Position numbers and translations under genes: made by a program
Part shown: in pieces, positions 58,946 through 64,000 of the stretch
Layout of the letters: every line of letters begins with the position of its first letter
Position numbering within the stretch: the stretch's first letter is position 1
NCBI GenBank assembly: GCA_949361645.1
Contig: OX442416.1
Location: forward strand, 16,072,674-16,136,673
Origin: Spongilla lacustris
Lineage: Eukaryota > Porifera > Demospongiae > Spongillida > Spongillidae
Reading direction: 5' to 3'
Length of the DNA stretch: 64,000 nt
The notes under the pieces: model-generated
What the model saw: only the letters and a program-made list of their open reading frames with translations
Told to the model about the DNA's origin: nothing
Database searches by the model: none

Positions 58946-59625
58946 AAAAATAATTAACAATGCATTTACACAGAATACATGATTTGTACATACGTTTTTA
59001 TAGATTTGAATTCATACCAAGATGAAGGCAGTTTGGAAGTTGAAAATGACGAGATGACTACTGTTGAAATTGCTGATCATCAAGCAGAAAGATCACAAAT
59101 GGGTAATTATGTGTAGTGCAATATATATTTTAGTTTCATTTTTCCAAGCACTACTTATAATACAGAAGATATACAGCTTAGTGAATTGCAAAGCTCGATC
59201 CTGTTACAGCCGAATTCTTACATGTACATAATTTAGACTATCTCCATCTTGGACCACATAATTAAATGCAATTGGTACATTTCTTATGCTTGTTGAGATA
59301 ATTTGAAATAGTAACCGCACAAAGGTGTTTATATGATTGGACACTTGCGTTATTAAAGTTAGCTCTCACGAATGGTGCATTGATCATTTTCATAGATAAA
59401 TCTGATAATGGAGATACAGCACAGTTTTTTGACACGTCAGATACATATTTTGCAGGTACCAAAAATAATTAACAATGCATTTACACAGAATACATGATTT
59501 TGTACATACGTTTTTATAGATTTGAATTCATACCAAGATGAAGGCAGTTTGGAAGTTGAAAATGACAAGGCCTCTACTGTTGAAATTACTGATCATCCAG
59601 CAGAAAAATCACAAAGGGTAATTAT
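58920..59625 (+). repeat. Tandem duplication (515-bp step) containing two candidate exons
   Basis: 58920-59110 and 59430-59625 are near-identical, from GACACATCAGATACA through ACCAAAAATAATTAACAATG to GATGAAGGCAGTTTGGAAG. Each holds a plus-strand candidate exon after TTTTTATAG and before GGTAATTAT: 59004-59102 and 59520-59617 (LNSYQDEGSLEVEND...). Their lengths are 99 and 98 bases, so they would not keep the same frame. A third possible exon is 59773-59847 (DPPMASYPLHELNRFTEGG). The parent gene is not recognised. The acidic, tyrosine-containing peptides could be a cytoplasmic tail, but this is a guess. Confidence 0.4.
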
Positions 59626-59964
59626 TTGTGGTACAACATATACATGTTTTTTAGTTTTGTGAAGGAGAAGTATTCATTTTTCCAAGCTGCAGTGTAATCA
59701 CCTTTCCAGGTAGCTTTGTGAATTGCAATGCTTAATCCTGCTACATGTACATCTATCTATCCATCTCCCCAGAGACACATGTTTCACTTGATCCCCCGAT
59801 GGCGAGTTATCCACTTCATGAGCTGAACAGGTTCACTGAAGGTGGAGGTGGGATCATGTGCTTTGTTGATTAATACATGTACACGTACACATGGCACAAC
59901 TAACTATACCTCGAGGAAAACTAACTGATGCATGATTGTAGGAGTGAAAAACAAGGTTTTAGAA

Positions 59965-60110
59965 TTAGCTGGCACATTTTTGCTGTCGGCTCGTACTCAT
60001 TTTTGCTCTCGGATCGCATGCAATTTTGCTCTTGGCTTGTACACAATATTGCTCTCCTGCAACCACCGCTCGTACCAATTTTTGCTATCCAACCGTTGCT
60101 CGTACGTGCG
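59965..60110. repeat. Degenerate minisatellite (TTTTTGCTCTCGGCTCGTAC)
   Basis: Five to six diverged copies of a roughly 25-bp unit. The 123-codon minus-strand frame crossing it is not supported otherwise. Confidence 0.7.
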
Positions 60111-60605
60111 ACCTACTGGGCCACTGTAGGTACTGTTAAAGATATGGCAGCTGCAGATAATTGTTGAGCAACAGGCTGCACTAGGACCATGCTGGTGTAT
60201 CAAACCTGCAGCAGTGAGTTGAATGCGGCAATGGCACCAAGAGCTTTTAAGCTGAAGATATAAAATTCGTTTCATTGTCAAGCCAACAGCTTCAAAAATA
60301 CTTTTCTGCAAAGCGACACGGTTCATTACTTGACGCCTGACGGTACTTGAAATTACTTCACTACTCAAATCTATCTAAATCATGGCTGCTTTTCATTGTC
60401 CTTGAAGATTACATTGAAGTATCAAGGTTTTCTGTATGGTTAGCCATTTCTATAATTTTGGATTTTGGTTCCATTAATTTTAGTACCTATGTGTTAACAT
60501 GAATTTAAAGGAATAAGAAGCAATCAGGATTCATGAATATAGTACACATGACAAATCTAACAATACCTCCTGGAAAACTATAAAGCACACAGCATTGCAT
60601 GTATT

Positions 60606-63600
60606 TTAGTCTTCATACAACAGTGGTTCCCTCAACCGCTCACCAATACTGAGAGTGAAAGTGGTGGTGCTGGCCGTATTGGTGGTGCTGGCCATATTGG
60701 TGGCAGGAACCACTACATCACTTTGTGTTTGAAATAATCCATCAATTTTCTCTCTGGCTCTGTCATATATCCCACAAGCCTTGAGGATGGCCACAATGAG
60801 ATGGTACAAGACAGTCACCATCACCACCACTACATACAGACCCACCAAAACACCAACACATACCACAATGGGCTGTGTTTGGTCTAAACTTTTGTCTAGA
60901 ATGTAGGATATTGACAGAGCTAGTACAATATAGTTGAGGAGGTAAAACAGGTCAAGACTGTTATAGAACTGATTGGAGATGTTTGTACGTCTGTTAAACT
61001 TTTCTGACTTTTGAAATGACTGACCAAATGGTTCTATTCTTGCCTGTACTAGCATGAACAGGATCACCATGGTAGCCTGGATGGATAGAAGCAGAGATGG
61101 ATTGTCAGAACTATACACTGGATTTAAACTGTACATCGCAACCAGAAGCCAAAGCCTTGCTCCCAGCCACCATCGCCACTCCCCCTTATAGGGGGCATAG
61201 TGGGCATCTATCATTGGTTTGATCTGATTGGCCTTCTTGTGGAGATAGTTGAACAGTCTGTTGTGTTCACTGTACTTTTCAATGATTGGAATGAAAGTGA
61301 GGGCAAAGGTGTAAGGTAGGAGGAATAGGGTACATGACACCATGGCAACCACAAATATTTTAGAATGTTTCCCATGAAGGTATTCCAAATTTCCATCATA
61401 GAACCAGACATACATGTCACCACTGGGAAGGTGGACTGTAGAATATGTGAAAACATTAATAACAGTTCTTAGCAGCTTGGAATATGACAAGTAGATGAGA
61501 GTAGATAGGACACCAACTGCTCTTTGTCCTATGATATTGAAAACTCTATAAACACAGGACCTAGTGGAGGTGGTTGGAGATTGCTGAAGACAGTAGTGGC
61601 AGAGCATAATGACTGTCATGGTGAGGATGAGGAGGTAGGCTGGGAACACAAACTGAAGGCCAGCCTTGTCAGCATCATCCATACCATCATAGAAACACAG
61701 AGGAATCCCAAGGTCAAGGTTCACAAGCGACACAATCACTTGCAATGGTTGCAAAGTGGATTGGCTGAAAAACATTGAAGTACCGACTTGAATAATGTTG
61801 GCATAGAAGATGAGCCCATAGAGTGTGCAATGTGTTACTGTGAGGTTGAGGAAGAACAGTGCTGCCACCAGTAAGACTCCCAGCACTGCAAACATCACAA
61901 GTGTGATCAGCCACATATCTGAGCACACCTGGCACTGGGAGGAACCAAAGATCACACTGTAGTTACCATGGCAATGACCACAAAGAATGCCAGTACGCCC
62001 TCCACTGCACAAGTTCCCAGGCCTACCTAAAGATAGCTTTTTGATTGTACTATTGCAGTAGTCTAAAGGACAGAATGAAGCCAGTGCTGGAAGAGTGTTA
62101 TTGTACACACCAATCCAGTTATTTTTATTTATAGTCACAGTACCATCTGATGTATCACAGACCACTCCATGTGATGTGAAGAATGGGGAACAGTCACACG
62201 TAGAAGAATTTGACGCATATATGAACCCTGGTTCACATGGTAACAGCTCCACCTCAATTACTGTTGGAGAATTACCTGGAGATGTGGACAAGGTCAGATT
62301 TAGTGAAGCCATTTCAGGCCCATAGATTTGGTACTCTATTGTACCACATACTGTTCCTATCCACTGAGCTTCTTGCCCAGGTCCAAGTGTTATGGTTGTA
62401 GTGATGTCACCATTTGTGCCAATTAATGCATAAACCACACCAGGTGATAGGTTGTTTACATCATCTACTGAGGTAACATTAAGTCTCACAGTCCCACCAG
62501 GATATGTGGTAACCTTTCCTTCATACTGACTGCTGATATTGCACATGTCAGGATCACTGCAGCCACATAGCTGCACATACATTGGAAATGAGAGCAATTG
62601 AATGTCATTGAGGTCTTGTGGTAATGGAGTAATGGTGAAATAGCTAGCTATGCTTTCACAATATGCGAAATTCGCCTGAAAGCAACTGCACCCATAAATG
62701 GGTGTGGCATACACAGCATGACCACCTTGCTGTGCATGGTTATCAGTGAAGGTGATGGAGCTACTTATGTTACCAAAAGAATCTGCAATGAATTGTATGA
62801 TGCAAGGATAATATGCTCTTTCCTTTGATGATGGACCCCCATCACTGTAAATAGCACCACCATAACCTGTTGCAATATTTCTGTAAAATTCCACTCTGCA
62901 ACTGCTATCAAAGGTGAGTACTGCATTGTTTGATAGACTTATGGCCCCTCCATTCTCTCCTGTGTTATTATAAAATGATACGTTACCATACAGCTGCAGA
63001 AATCCATTTTCTCCTGTGATGGCTCCCAGGGGAGAGTTAGACAAGAACTGAGTTCCTGTGATGGTGTCTCCAATAATGTCCACTGTCATTACACTGAAGT
63101 AAATGGCCCCTCCCCTAATCATCGGGTATCCATTACAAGAGCAGTGATTGTTTTCAACTATCACTTCCTGAAGAATGAGGTGGCCTATCTGAATTATGGA
63201 GTTGCCACCATACATGTTTGAGGCATAGACTGCTGCACCTCTGACTGCAGTGTTATTAATAAAAGTTGATTTATTAATAATCATTATGTTAGCTGCGGCT
63301 ATATAAATAGAACCTCCATCAAAAGTAGCACTGTTTTTCTGAAATGTACAGTTTGAGAAGCTAACATTACCCGTTGATGCATACAAAAACAAAGCACCAC
63401 CATAAGCAGCACTGTTGCTTTGAAATGTGCAGTTTGTGAAGCTAACATTGCCTGTTGATGCCACCAATACCACAGCACCACCACCATAAGCACTGTTGTT
63501 TTGAAATTTGCAGTTTGTGATGCTAGCATTGCCTATTGATCCATTAAACCAAACAGCACCACCATAAGCACTGTTGTTTTGAAATGTGCAGTTTGTGATG

Positions 63601-64000
63601 CTAACATTGCCTGTTGATCCATCCAACCTCACAGCGCCACCAACATAAGCACTGTTGTTTTGAAATGTGCAGTTTGTGATGCTAACATTGCCTATTGATC
63701 CATTAAACCAAACAGCACCACCATAAGCACTGTTGTTTTGAAATGTGCAGTTTGTGATGTTAACATTGCCTGTTGACCCATTCATCGTCACAGCACTACC
63801 AAAGTAATCAGTAGCAATGCTGTCCTGAAATGTGCAGGTTTTGATAAGAATATTTTCAGTGTCAGTTAGAATTATACCACAGCTAATGAACGCTATACTC
63901 TCGATGGTCAACTGTTGTACTGCAACAAACTGAAGTCCACTTCCTTCTTCGCAGCGAATCGTGGTGCTATTTATCGAAGACCCCATTATAGTCACGTTGG
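60606..64000 (-). CDS. Large receptor-like protein: beta-helix ectodomain plus multi-pass membrane domain (N-terminus outside window)
   Basis: An open frame of about 1130 codons, unbroken from the window edge to TAA at 60606-60608; no introns in the visible part. Numbering from the in-frame GTG at 63995: residues 30-440 are parallel beta-helix rungs (repeated NVSITNCTFQNNSAYGGAV, period about 23-24). A region around 440-590 follows. A cysteine-rich neck spans about 595-692 (CDCSPFF...CGHCHGNYSVIFGSSQCQVC). Eight or nine hydrophobic helices follow at about 695-718, 727-745, 781-803, 820-845, 879-903, 943-963, 965-985, 1014-1033 and 1042-1072. A short Ser/Thr-rich tail ends EPLLYED. Many N-x-S/T sites in the first part fit an extracellular location. 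The likely role is a surface adhesion or recognition receptor (inference). It is paralogous to 1-687. Confidence 0.9.
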   Translation of the reverse strand, partial: NVTIMGSSINSTTIRCEEGSGLQFVAVQQLTIESIAFISCGIILTDTENILIKTCTFQDSIATDYFGSAVTMNGSTGNVNITNCTFQNNSAYGGAVWFNGSIGNVSITNCTFQNNSAYVGGAVRLDGSTGNVSITNCTFQNNSAYGGAVWFNGSIGNASITNCKFQNNSAYGGGAVVLVASTGNVSFTNCTFQSNSAAYGGALFLYASTGNVSFSNCTFQKNSATFDGGSIYIAAANIMIINKSTFINNTAVRGAAVYASNMYGGNSIIQIGHLILQEVIVENNHCSCNGYPMIRGGAIYFSVMTVDIIGDTITGTQFLSNSPLGAITGENGFLQLYGNVSFYNNTGENGGAISLSNNAVLTFDSSCRVEFYRNIATGYGGAIYSDGGPSSKERAYYPCIIQFIADSFGNISSSITFTDNHAQQGGHAVYATPIYGCSCFQANFAYCESIASYFTITPLPQDLNDIQLLSFPMYVQLCGCSDPDMCNISSQYEGKVTTYPGGTVRLNVTSVDDVNNLSPGVVYALIGTNGDITTTITLGPGQEAQWIGTVCGTIEYQIYGPEMASLNLTLSTSPGNSPTVIEVELLPCEPGFIYASNSSTCDCSPFFTSHGVVCDTSDGTVTINKNNWIGVYNNTLPALASFCPLDYCNSTIKKLSLGRPGNLCSGGRTGILCGHCHGNYSVIFGSSQCQVCSDMWLITLVMFAVLGVLLVAALFFLNLTVTHCTLYGLIFYANIIQVGTSMFFSQSTLQPLQVIVSLVNLDLGIPLCFYDGMDDADKAGLQFVFPAYLLILTMTVIMLCHYCLQQSPTTSTRSCVYRVFNIIGQRAVGVLSTLIYLSYSKLLRTVINVFTYSTVHLPSGDMYVWFYDGNLEYLHGKHSKIFVVAMVSCTLFLLPYTFALTFIPIIEKYSEHNRLFNYLHKKANQIKPMIDAHYAPYKGEWRWWLGARLWLLVAMYSLNPVYSSDNPSLLLSIQATMVILFMLVQARIEPFGQSFQKSEKFNRRTNISNQFYNSLDLFYLLNYIVLALSISYILDKSLDQTQPIVVCVGVLVGLYVVVVMVTVLYHLIVAILKACGIYDRAREKIDGLFQTQSDVVVPATNMASTTNTASTTTFTLSIGERLREPLLYED

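Noticed and set aside
59997..60368. 123-codon minus-strand frame
   Set aside because: It spans a degenerate minisatellite and shows no domain, signal peptide or relation to the neighbouring receptor-like gene.

Overview
The window looks like nuclear DNA of an invertebrate animal, most likely a sponge. This is inferred from the kinds of genes present (a secreted multicopper oxidase, a beta-helix ectodomain fused to a multi-pass membrane domain, a TKL-like kinase fragment), from compact intron-poor genes, and from very dense, young and nested transposons. No ribosomal RNA, convincing tRNA, operon or CRISPR array was seen. The species assignment is a guess; the eukaryotic, repeat-rich character is clear.

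Only three stretches look like living genes. Both window edges cut minus-strand genes of one family. At the left edge (1-687) is the N-terminal part of a beta-helix repeat protein with a signal peptide. At the right edge (60606-64000) is a paralogue that lacks only its extreme N-terminus; it has a beta-helix, a cysteine-rich neck and about eight or nine membrane helices. The third gene is an intact 705-residue laccase-type multicopper oxidase on the minus strand (28397-30514).

The laccase lies in a large direct segmental duplication. Copy A is spread over about 2930-14600 and copy B over about 28060-37860. Copy A holds a dead laccase (6360-8520) with frameshifts and stop codons but a preserved TATA box. 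The copies have diverged mainly by insertions. Copy A gained a 3.1 kb R2-like (restriction-endonuclease-type) non-LTR retrotransposon (3141-6273), a 1.0 kb element (8942-9987), a hAT MITE (10786-11508) and an element with 5-bp target-site duplications (14752-15527). Copy B gained a 0.4 kb element (30908-31313) and about 2.4 kb at 34104-36560.

Between the copies (15.8-28 kb) are a decayed DD41D mariner transposase, a hAT MITE, a dispersed repeat split by two nested transposons (20085-24370), and a degenerate Ulp1-like/PHD coding remnant. To the right (38.7-57 kb) are further cut-and-paste elements with recognisable target-site duplications, a Mutator-like element carrying integrase debris, a second mariner copy, a 150-bp satellite, two more fragments of the retrotransposon endonuclease, a foldback element interrupted by a MITE, and a 21-bp minisatellite. 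A purine-only tract and a truncated kinase exon precede the right-hand receptor-like gene.

The genes do not form a pathway. The window reads as a gene-poor, transposon-rich interval between two members of a membrane-protein family, with a duplicated oxidase locus inside it.
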